Below, in pieces: positions 53,540 to 60,287 of a stretch of 64,000 nt of DNA. The translations under genes and the position numbers were made by a program. Origin of the DNA: CAZKWG01 sp964615375 (GTDB lineage: Bacteria; Myxococcota_A; UBA796; CAZKWG01); assembly GCA_964615375.1 (NCBI GenBank), contig CAZTOW010000018.1, positions 1 to 64,000 of the forward strand, given 5' to 3'. A model generated the notes under the pieces. It was not told the DNA's origin. It saw only the letters and a program-made list of their open reading frames with translations, and ran no database searches. How positions within the stretch are numbered: position 1 is the first letter of the stretch; each line of letters begins with the position of its first letter.

Positions 53540-53872
53540 TTGAGCGACTACTACAAGGCCGAACATCTCCCCCGCTTCGGCCAGATCGGCGAGGGAAGCC
53601 CCGAGCTGGCGCGCCGGTTCTTCGACTGGTACAACGCCGTCTTCGCCGAGGGCGCGCTGAGCGCCCGGGAGAAGAGCCTGATCGCGCTCGCCGTGGCCCA
53701 CACCGTCCAGTGCCCCTACTGCATCGACGCCTACAGCGCCGACTGCCTCGCCAAGGGCTCCGATCTGGAGCAGATGACGGAGGCCCTGCACGTCGCCGCC
53801 GCCATCCGCGGGGGAGCCAGCCTGGTCCACGGCGTCCAGATGCTGGACCACGTCCACAAGCACGGGATGTGA
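53540..53872 (+). CDS. Arsenosugar biosynthesis-associated peroxidase-like protein
   Basis: 110-residue AhpD-like protein. The start LSDYYKAEHLPRFGQIGEGSPEL and the active-site-like CPYCIDAYSADCL with ALHVAAAIRGGASLVHG match the family found beside arsS. The AhpD CxxC with a following His-type relay suggests thiol peroxidase chemistry. The TTG at 53540 has GGAGG five bases upstream. Its stop overlaps the GTG of arsS (GTGA). Family membership is strengthened by this neighbour. The upstream open frame is not part of the gene. Confidence 0.9.
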   Translation: MSDYYKAEHLPRFGQIGEGSPELARRFFDWYNAVFAEGALSAREKSLIALAVAHTVQCPYCIDAYSADCLAKGSDLEQMTEALHVAAAIRGGASLVHGVQMLDHVHKHGM

Positions 53873-54987
53873 GCGTGGACGCCGAGATCACGCAGGTCGA
53901 GACCCCCGAGCTGGACCCGAGCCCGCGCGCCACCCGCTCCCTCTTCTCCCGAGCCCTGCCCCTGGCCAGCCCGGCGGCGCAGCTCGCGGCCCTGGCCGAG
54001 GCGGGCCCGGAGCTCGACTTCCAGCGCGCGCTGGCCGAGGCGGGCTGGGCGGAGGGGCTCCCCGTGGGGCCGCTGGGCGTCCTTCAGATCAACGTGGGCA
54101 AGCGCTGCAACATGAGCTGCCGGCACTGCCACGTCGACGCCGGGCCGGACCGCGACGAGCAGATGAGCTGGGAGACCATGGCCCGCGCCCTCTCCCTGCT
54201 GGATCGCGTGCCCTCCCTGCACACCGTGGACATCACCGGCGGGGCGCCGGAGCTCAACCCCCACTTCCGCGCGCTGGTGCAGGCGGCGGTGGACGCCGGC
54301 CGGCACGTCATCGACCGCTGCAACCTGACCGTGCTCCTGCTGCCGCGCTTCGCCGATCTGCCCCACTGGCTGGGCGAGCGCGGGGTGGAGCTGGTCTGCT
54401 CGCTCCCGCACCCCCGGGCCCGCAACACCGACGCCCAGCGAGGGGAGGGGACCCACGCCCGCTCCATGGAGGCGATGCGCCTGCTCAACGCCGCCGGCTA
54501 CGGCAGGGGCGACCCGAGGCGCCGGCTCACGCTCATGCACAACCCGGCGGGCGCCTGGCTCCCCGGGGCCCAGCAGGCGCTGGAGCGCGAGTGGCGGGAC
54601 GAGCTCTCCCGGCGCGAGGGCGTGAGCTTCGACCGCGTGATCGCGCTCAACAACATGCCCATCTCCCGCTTCCTCCTGTGGTTGCAGGAGAGCGGCAACA
54701 CAGCCTCCTACCTGGAGCGGCTGCGGAGCGGCTTCAACCCCGGCGCCATCGCCGGCCTCATGTGCCGGGACACGCTCTCGGTGGGCTGGGACGGCCGGCT
54801 CTACGACTGCGACTTCAACCAGATGTTGGAGATCGAGGCCGGGGTAGGGGAGCGCCCCGCCCACCTCGATGCGCTGGACGAGGCCGGGCTGCGCGCGCTG
54901 CTGGGCCGGCGCGTGCGCACCGACAGACACTGCTTCGGCTGCACCGCGGGCGCCGGGAGCTCCTGCGGGGGCGCGACCGCGACTTGA
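53869..54987 (+). CDS. arsS: Arsenosugar biosynthesis radical SAM protein ArsS
   Basis: 372-residue radical SAM enzyme. The cluster motif is CNMSCRHC (Cys 80, 84, 87) after LQINVGKRC, with HVDAGPDRDEQMSWE next. VDITGGAPELNPHF and CDFNQMLEIEAG are family blocks, and the C-terminal CFGCTAGAGSSCGG may hold an auxiliary cluster. ArsS is implicated in making the ribose-derived part of arsenosugars from methylated arsenic. The GTG overlaps the stop of the peroxidase-like gene. No arsM or arsR is visible in the window. A cobalamin riboswitch starts about 50 bases downstream but belongs to the next operon. Confidence 0.92.
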   Translation: MSVDAEITQVETPELDPSPRATRSLFSRALPLASPAAQLAALAEAGPELDFQRALAEAGWAEGLPVGPLGVLQINVGKRCNMSCRHCHVDAGPDRDEQMSWETMARALSLLDRVPSLHTVDITGGAPELNPHFRALVQAAVDAGRHVIDRCNLTVLLLPRFADLPHWLGERGVELVCSLPHPRARNTDAQRGEGTHARSMEAMRLLNAAGYGRGDPRRRLTLMHNPAGAWLPGAQQALEREWRDELSRREGVSFDRVIALNNMPISRFLLWLQESGNTASYLERLRSGFNPGAIAGLMCRDTLSVGWDGRLYDCDFNQMLEIEAGVGERPAHLDALDEAGLRALLGRRVRTDRHCFGCTAGAGSSCGGATAT

Positions 54988-55036
54988 CACCCGGGTAGCC
55001 TCCCCTTAGACCATCCTCCTCTTTCACAGCGTCGCG
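54988..55036. other. Short spacer before riboswitch
   Basis: The 338 bases between arsS and the next start codon hold no gene. This first part is a pyrimidine-rich spacer, presumably with the promoter of the riboswitch transcript; no clear -35/-10 pair is visible. The rest is the riboswitch and its expression platform. Confidence 0.5.
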
Positions 55037-55242
55037 CGCGAAGGTGCCTGCCGGCACGCTCCATCGGGGAGCGGTCTGCGGGTGAAACGGGAAGCCGGGG
55101 TCGCCTCTTCAGGAGGCGACGAACCGGCGCGGCCCCCGCCACTGTGTCTGGGGACGCTCGCCGCACATCGTCACTGGGGCTCCAGCCCTGGGAAGACGCG
55201 GCAGGAGCGGTCGATCCAGGAGCCAGGAGACCGGCCTTCGCG
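55037..55242 (+). promoter_or_regulatory. Cobalamin riboswitch
   Basis: Adenosylcobalamin-class aptamer. The closing P1 stem is visible as CGCGAAGG (55037-55044) pairing perfectly with CCTTCGCG (55235-55242). Internal landmarks are GGTGCC near the start, GGTGAAACGGGAAGCCGG (55081), CCCGCCACTGT (55135), CACTGGG (55172), CTGGGAAG (55188) and the B12 box AGCCAGGAGACCGGCC (55221). All core elements are in order and correctly spaced. It lies directly upstream of a lipoprotein gene. Confidence 0.95.
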
Positions 55243-55255
55243 TGAGCTGTCGCGT

Positions 55256-55320
55256 TCCTCGGGGCGAGGATCCGCATCGGGTCCTTCGCCGGGCACGGTT
55301 CGATCTCCCCTGGCGGAGGT
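55256..55320 (+). promoter_or_regulatory. Riboswitch expression platform with RBS hairpin
   Basis: Two hairpins follow the aptamer: TCCTCG-GGG-CGAGGA (55256-55270) and ATCTCC-CCTGGC-GGAGGT (55303-55320). The second one sequesters the GGAGGT ribosome binding site of the GTG at 55326, which suggests translational control. There is no U-run that would indicate a terminator. Confidence 0.6.
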
Positions 55321-55325
55321 CTCCC

Positions 55326-55991
55326 GTGCGCACCCTGATCCTCGCCTCGCTGATCCTGTCCCTCCTCGCCTGCGGCGGGGAGAAGGCTGACGACACCGGC
55401 GAGCCCGCCGAGACCGGTGAGTCGGGCGAGCCCGTGGACACCGGCCCGGACCCCTTCGCCGACGTCATCCTCTCCTTCGAGCCCGGGGAGGGCGCGGGCT
55501 TCGGGCAGGAGAGCCTCCCCGACGTCGTGCTGGGCTCGCCTGAGGGCGGGGGAGAGCAGGGCGGCCTCGACGTGCTCTCGCTGGGTCGGGAGGGCCTCAT
55601 CGAGCTCGCCTTCGACGACATCGAGGCCGTGGACGGCGAGGGGCCGGACCTGCTGGTCTTCGAGAACCCCTTCCCCGGCTGGACCGAGGCCGGGATCGTG
55701 AGCGCGAGCGAGGACGGCGAGACCTGGCTCACCTGGAGCTGCGACCCGCTCAGCGAGGGGGCGCCCGGCTGCGCGGGCCAGGGCCTGGTCTACGCCACCA
55801 GCGCCAACGGCGTCGACGCCACCGACCCCGACGCCGCCGGTGGTGACGCCTTCGATCTGGCCGATCTCGGCCTCGCCCGCGCCCGCTACGTCCGCGTCCA
55901 GGACGCGGGCCAGAGCAGCTACGACGGCGTCGCCGGCGGCTTCGACCTGGACGCGCTCGCCGTGGTCAACGGCGAGGCCATCTCCGAGTGA
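55326..55991 (+). CDS. Riboswitch-controlled surface lipoprotein
   Basis: 221-residue lipoprotein: LILASLILSLLAC lipobox, an ETGESGEPVDTG linker, then a single beta-rich domain (FGQESLPDVVLGSP, LLVFENPFPGW, IVSASEDGETWLTWSCDP, GGDAFDLADLGLARARYVRV). This resembles surface proteins that I associate loosely with corrinoid uptake loci, with a Cys pair (SCDP, PGCAG). The GTG at 55326 has GGAGGT five bases upstream inside a hairpin. The cobalamin riboswitch directly before it implies expression when B12 is scarce, so a role in corrinoid capture is likely. The binding function is inference. Confidence 0.8.
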   Translation: MRTLILASLILSLLACGGEKADDTGEPAETGESGEPVDTGPDPFADVILSFEPGEGAGFGQESLPDVVLGSPEGGGEQGGLDVLSLGREGLIELAFDDIEAVDGEGPDLLVFENPFPGWTEAGIVSASEDGETWLTWSCDPLSEGAPGCAGQGLVYATSANGVDATDPDAAGGDAFDLADLGLARARYVRVQDAGQSSYDGVAGGFDLDALAVVNGEAISE

Positions 55992-56037
55992 CCCCACACA
56001 AGAAGCTGGCCGGGCAGCCCCGGCCCTGGAGGAGACC

Positions 56038-56499
56038 ATGAAGACCCTGTTCACCGTGTTCGCCCTGCTCAGCCTCGTCGCCTGCAAGGACAAGGGTGGC
56101 TCCGACTCCGGCGGCGCCGAGGAGACCGGCGAGATCAGCCAGGAGACCGGCAACGCCGACGAGCTCGCCATCGTCGGCACGTACACCGACAACTGGGGCG
56201 GCACCCACGAGATCACGAGCGACCAGTGGGTGCAGGGCGACTCCACCTACGCCATCGAGAGCTTCAACAACGTCGACATGCATGCCATCGCCCTGAACGG
56301 CAGCGGCAACGCCTACAACCCGGACCTGTACAGCCGCTTCGACTGGACCTGGGACAGCAGCGACCAGCTCTGGTACTGCCAGACGGCCTACGCCGCCGCC
56401 ACCGCCGAGGAGGCCGAGGCCACCGCCGCCGCCGATCCCGCGGACCCCTCCACCACGGGTTGTGGCGGCTTCTCCTGGACCCAGCTCATCCCGAGCTGA
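56038..56499 (+). CDS. Small lipoprotein
   Basis: 153-residue lipoprotein with lipobox LLSLVAC and linker KGGSDSGGAEETGEISQETG. The mature domain starts IVGTYTDNWGGTHEITSDQW and is rich in Trp and Tyr, like a small beta-barrel or lipocalin-like fold; CQTAY and GCGGF may form a disulfide. GGAGGAG precedes the ATG. It follows the riboswitch-controlled lipoprotein by 46 bases on the same strand and is probably part of the same B12-regulated transcript. I do not recognise the family. Confidence 0.75.
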   Translation: MKTLFTVFALLSLVACKDKGGSDSGGAEETGEISQETGNADELAIVGTYTDNWGGTHEITSDQWVQGDSTYAIESFNNVDMHAIALNGSGNAYNPDLYSRFDWTWDSSDQLWYCQTAYAAATAEEAEATAAADPADPSTTGCGGFSWTQLIPS

Positions 56500-56539
56500 G
56501 CCCTGGGGTCCCGGCCCCGGACACGTTATCCCCTGGGGG

Positions 56540-57466
56540 ATGTCCCACCTCCTGCTCCAGACCGTCGGTCGCACCCCGCTCGTCGAGCTCAAACGGCTGA
56601 ACCCGAAGCCGGGGGTGCGTCTCTTCGCCAAGCTGGAGGGGCAGAACCCCAGCGGGAGCATCAAGGACCGCGTGGCCATGGCCATGGTGGACGAGCTGGA
56701 GGAGCGCCACGGGCTCCGCCCCGGGGCCACCCTGGTCGAGGCCAGCACGGGGAACACCGCCATCGCCCTGGCCATGGTCGCCCGGCAGCGCGGTTATGAG
56801 CTGAAGGTCGTCATCCCCTGCGGCGTGGTGCCCAGCATCGCCGACATCCTGCAGCTCTACGGGGTGGAGATCATCTGGGTGCGCCCGAAGGCCGGGATGG
56901 GCGGGGCCATCGAGGAGGCCCAGCGCCTGGCCGAGCAGAACGGCTGGTTCGCCGTGCGCCAGTTCAGCAACCCCGTCAACACCGAGACGCACTACCGCAC
57001 CACCGGGGCGGAGCTGGCCCGCGCGCTGCCGCGGGTGGACGTGCTGGTGGCGGGCATCGGCACCGGCGGGACGCTGATGGGCGTGGGGCGCCGCCTGCGC
57101 GAGCTCAACCCCAGCGTGAAGCTGATCGGCGTGGAGCCGCGCCTCGGCGAGTGCCTCCAGGGACTGCGCAGCCTGGAGGAGGGCTATCGCCCGCCCCTGC
57201 TGGAGCTGGACCTGCTGGACGGACGCTTCCTGGTGGGCAGCGACAAAGCCATCGAGTGCGCCCAGCGCATCATCCGCGAGGAGGGCATCATGGCCGGGGT
57301 CTCCTCGGGCGCCGTGCTCTACGCCGCGCTGCGGATCGCCGAGCGCATCGAGCGCGCCAACATCGCGCTCATGTTCTCCGACGGGGGCTGGAAGTACCTG
57401 CCCGCGCGGCCCTGGGACGCCGCGAGAGCGGGGGACGCCAACCTCGACGAGACCCACTGGTGGTGA
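56540..57466 (+). CDS. cysM: Cysteine synthase (CysM-like)
   Basis: 308-residue PLP enzyme of the cysteine synthase family. The PLP lysine is K42 in NPSGSIKDRVA, the substrate loop is EASTGNTAIAL and the phosphate-binding loop is GIGTGGTLMG. The C-terminus (DGGWKYLPARPW) is typical of CysM (cysteine synthase B). It makes cysteine from O-acetylserine or a related acceptor and sulfide or thiosulfate. A GGGGG site lies just before the ATG. It is 40 bases after the small lipoprotein, so partial read-through from the riboswitch operon is possible. A methyltransferase-like gene follows after four bases. Confidence 0.92.
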   Translation: MSHLLLQTVGRTPLVELKRLNPKPGVRLFAKLEGQNPSGSIKDRVAMAMVDELEERHGLRPGATLVEASTGNTAIALAMVARQRGYELKVVIPCGVVPSIADILQLYGVEIIWVRPKAGMGGAIEEAQRLAEQNGWFAVRQFSNPVNTETHYRTTGAELARALPRVDVLVAGIGTGGTLMGVGRRLRELNPSVKLIGVEPRLGECLQGLRSLEEGYRPPLLELDLLDGRFLVGSDKAIECAQRIIREEGIMAGVSSGAVLYAALRIAERIERANIALMFSDGGWKYLPARPWDAARAGDANLDETHWW

Positions 57467-57470
57467 GGCG

Positions 57471-58010
57471 ATGAGCAGCCTGATCCTGTACCTTGGCCTG
57501 ATCGCGGTGACCGCGCTGGAGCGCCTCGTCGAGGTGCGCGTGAGCCTGCGCAACGCCGCCTGGAGCTTCGCCCGCGGCGGGACGGAGCACGGCCGCGAGC
57601 ACTACCCCTTCATGGTGGTGCTCCACACCGGCTTCCTGGTGGGCTGCGCGCTCGAGGTCTGGCTGCTGGATCGCCCCTTCCTCCCCTGGCTCGGCTGGCC
57701 GATGCTGGCCATCGCCCTGGGCTGTCAGGGGCTGCGCTGGTGGGTGATCCGCACCCTCGGCCCGCGCTGGAACACGCGGGTGATCATCGTCCCGGGGCTC
57801 CCCCGCATCGTCGATGGGCCCTTCCGTTGGCTCAATCACCCAAACTATCTGGCGGTCGTGTTGGAGGGGATCGCGCTCCCGCTGATCCATTCGGCGTGGA
57901 TCACGGCCGTCACGTTCACGGCCTTGAACGCGGCGCTGCTGGCCGTGCGCATCCGCGTGGAGGAGCGCGCGCTGGCCGAGATGGTGAAGACGAACAAAGC
58001 CATGGAGTGA
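57471..58010 (+). CDS. Isoprenylcysteine carboxyl methyltransferase-like membrane protein
   Basis: 179-residue membrane protein with four to five helices. The C-terminal block GPRWNTRVIIVPGLPRIVDGPFRWLNHPNYLAVVLEGIALPL matches the ICMT/YpbQ family in short pieces: RWNTRVIIVPG, GPFRWLNHPNYLAV and EERALAEM. ICMT enzymes transfer a methyl group from SAM in the membrane; bacterial relatives near polyketide or lipid genes have varied roles. It starts four bases after cysM and is co-transcribed with it. Confidence 0.88.
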   Translation: MSSLILYLGLIAVTALERLVEVRVSLRNAAWSFARGGTEHGREHYPFMVVLHTGFLVGCALEVWLLDRPFLPWLGWPMLAIALGCQGLRWWVIRTLGPRWNTRVIIVPGLPRIVDGPFRWLNHPNYLAVVLEGIALPLIHSAWITAVTFTALNAALLAVRIRVEERALAEMVKTNKAME

Positions 58011-58079
58011 CGCGGAGACTCGAGGGATCGCGCCCGCGGCGCCGCGGAGGGGGCGCTTCCCTCGGCCCCCCGCCAGGCC

Positions 58080-58085
58080 TATACT
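58080..58085 (+). promoter_or_regulatory. Putative -10 box of leaderless transcript
   Basis: TATACT ends six bases before the ATG at 58092, so transcription would start at or next to the start codon. No ribosome binding site is visible in between, which fits a leaderless mRNA. A TTCCCT 17 bases upstream is only a weak -35. Confidence 0.4.
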
Positions 58086-58091
58086 AATTCC

Positions 58092-59531
58092 ATGTGGTTA
58101 CTCCTCTCCCTCCTCGACCTCTACGCCTGCACCGATGGCACGAACGGCGACCGTCGCTTCCGCGACACAGGGGGGCTCAGCGCAGACGAGCACGTCCCCG
58201 TCGTGATCGTCGGCGGCGGCGTGAGCGGGCTCGCCGTTGGGACCCGGCTCGAGGAGGCCCTGATCCTGGAGGGCTCCGACAAGGTGGGCGGTCGCGCCAT
58301 CCTGGCCGGCGGGCTCATGTTCTTCGCGGACTACCCCGAGCAGACCGCGCTGGGCGAGGAGGACAGCCTCGACGAGGTCCGCGAGGACTGGGTCGCCTAC
58401 ACCGGCGAGGAGCCCACGGAGGCGACGGAGCTCTGGCTGGAGGACCTCGACGACATCTACGACGGGGTGACGGCCCTGGGGCTGGACTTCACCCAGGTCT
58501 TCGCCGACCCCATCCTGCACAAGCACCGGCTGGCGATGGTGCGCGGCGGCGGCTCGGGTCTGGCGGAGCGCCTGGCGACGAGCCTGCCCGAGGGCGTGGA
58601 GACCCGGCTCGAGACCTGGGTGGACGACATCTGGATGCAGTCGGGGCGCGTCCTCGGCGTGGTGCTCTCGGACGGCACGGTCATCGGGGCAGACGTCACC
58701 GTGATCGCCAGCGGCGGCTTCGCCGGGAGCGTGAGCTGGGTGGGCCAGCTCGAGGAGGTGGCCGATCTGGAGTATGGGGCCTGGGGCGAGGCCGGCGACG
58801 GCGGCGCCACCGGGTCCGCCCTGGACTGGGCGCAGGAGCACGGCTGGGCGACCCGCGACCTGGACAAGATGGGCTGGTTCCGCAACAGCATGGCCTTCCC
58901 CGGCGCCGACGGCCGCCCCTTCAAGATGGTCTTCAACGAGGTGGTGCCCTGGGTGTGGGTGAACCAGGACGGCGAGCGCTTCGTGGACGAGTCCTACACC
59001 GGCAGCGTGAACCTCTCGACGCCCTGGCGAGAGCAGGAGGCGATCTGGGGCCTGACCACGGAGGCCGCGCTGGAGAGCCACGTCCTCCCCGAGCAGCAGC
59101 CCTACCTGAAGAAGGGGCTCGCCGCGGGGGAGGTGCTCTTCTGCGACTCCGGGCGCTCGGACCTCACGGCCCGCGCCGGCCTGGACCTGGAGACCCTGGA
59201 GGCCACGCTGGCCGAGATCGCCGCCGCGCGCGCGTCGGGCGAGACGGACAGCTTCGGGCGCGACGGGGCCAGCTTCACGGACTACGAGAGCGGCGCCCTG
59301 TGCGCCTTCAAGCCCGGGATCCAGGCCCAGAAGGGCTTCGGCGGCCTGGACGTGGACACCCGCGGCCGCGTGCTGGACGCCGACGGCGACCACATCCCCG
59401 GGCTCTACGCGGTGGGCGAGGCCGCGGGGATGGCGATCCCCGGCATGGGCGGCTTGTCCGGATTCGACGGGGCGCTCAGCGCGGTGCTGTGGTCCGGGTG
59501 GCGGGTGGGGGACGAGCTGGCCGACGACTAG
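58092..59531 (+). CDS. FAD-dependent oxidoreductase, fumarate reductase-like
   Basis: 479-residue flavoprotein of the FAD_binding_2 (flavocytochrome c/KstD) type. After a short lipoprotein-like leader (MWLLLSLLDLYAC) and a linker, the FAD site reads PVVIVGGGVSGLAV, with GSDKVGGRAILAGG and VIASGGFAGS. The C-terminal FAD block is GLYAVGEAAGMAIPGMGGLSGFDGAL, and RFVDESYTGS lies in the catalytic capping region. The leader, if real, places the enzyme outside the cytoplasm, unusual for this family and possibly needing Tat export. Substrate unknown. Confidence 0.88.
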   Translation: MWLLLSLLDLYACTDGTNGDRRFRDTGGLSADEHVPVVIVGGGVSGLAVGTRLEEALILEGSDKVGGRAILAGGLMFFADYPEQTALGEEDSLDEVREDWVAYTGEEPTEATELWLEDLDDIYDGVTALGLDFTQVFADPILHKHRLAMVRGGGSGLAERLATSLPEGVETRLETWVDDIWMQSGRVLGVVLSDGTVIGADVTVIASGGFAGSVSWVGQLEEVADLEYGAWGEAGDGGATGSALDWAQEHGWATRDLDKMGWFRNSMAFPGADGRPFKMVFNEVVPWVWVNQDGERFVDESYTGSVNLSTPWREQEAIWGLTTEAALESHVLPEQQPYLKKGLAAGEVLFCDSGRSDLTARAGLDLETLEATLAEIAAARASGETDSFGRDGASFTDYESGALCAFKPGIQAQKGFGGLDVDTRGRVLDADGDHIPGLYAVGEAAGMAIPGMGGLSGFDGALSAVLWSGWRVGDELADD

Positions 59532-59540
59532 ATTACCTAG

Positions 59541-60287
59541 TCACGGCGACCCGCCCTGCTCCATCGCCATCTTCATCAGCGCGCGGGCGCCCTCGGGGTC
59601 CAGGCCATCGGGGGGAGGGTTGGCGCCCAGGCTGAAGCCCAGCAGCTCCCACCACACCGCGAGATCGAACCACACCGCCCGCGGGGCGCCGTCGGCCTCG
59701 CAGCGCAGCTCCAGCAGGTCGAAGACCCCCCGCTCGTCGTGGATCAGGCTCTGCTGGACCAGGGTGTAGCCGCTCTCTCCCTGGGGGCCGCAGGCCAGGC
59801 GCCCGAGGAAGAAGTACTCGTCGCTGGCCAGGAGCACGCTGATCGCGCGGTCGGGGCTCGCGCCCACGGCGGGGTCCTCGCGGGCGTCCTCCGCCGCGAC
59901 CGCCAGCTCGGCCAGGCTCACCCGGTGGCGGAGCGTGGCGCCGACCTCGTCCCCCCCCAGCTCGACCAGCCGCGACGCGACGACGAAGTCGCGCAGATCC
60001 TCGATCTCTCCGGCGCGTTCACCCAGCTGCGCGCGGGCCGAGGCCCGGTACCAGTAGGCCAGAGCCCGCTCCTGGGGCGTAAGCGCCGGATCCTCCAGCG
60101 CGCGGCCGAGGGTGGCCTCCGCGGCGCGCCAGTCCTGCGCCTGGAGGGAGGGGAGCACCTCGCGGAGCCAGGCGGGGAGCTCCGGCTGGGCCTCGCTGGC
60201 GGCGGGGGCGGGCGGCGGGGGCGCGCCCGCGTCCGCGGGGGGCGCGTGACGACAGCCGAGCAGGAGCGCGAAGACGAGGACGATCAT
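59541..60287 (-). CDS. Hypothetical lipoprotein with TPR-like helices
   Basis: 248-residue lipoprotein: MIVLVFALLLGC lipobox (Cys 12), a Pro/Ala linker, then helical repeats (WRAAEATLGRALEDPAL, PQERALAYWYRASARAQLGE) resembling TPRs. The C-terminal half has two cysteines (LACGPQG, LRCEADG). The ATG overlaps the stop of the MYXO-CTERM gene (ATGA), so the two are coupled. It converges on the FAD oxidoreductase. No function can be assigned. Confidence 0.72.
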   Translation of the reverse strand: MIVLVFALLLGCRHAPPADAGAPPPPAPAASEAQPELPAWLREVLPSLQAQDWRAAEATLGRALEDPALTPQERALAYWYRASARAQLGERAGEIEDLRDFVVASRLVELGGDEVGATLRHRVSLAELAVAAEDAREDPAVGASPDRAISVLLASDEYFFLGRLACGPQGESGYTLVQQSLIHDERGVFDLLELRCEADGAPRAVWFDLAVWWELLGFSLGANPPPDGLDPEGARALMKMAMEQGGSP

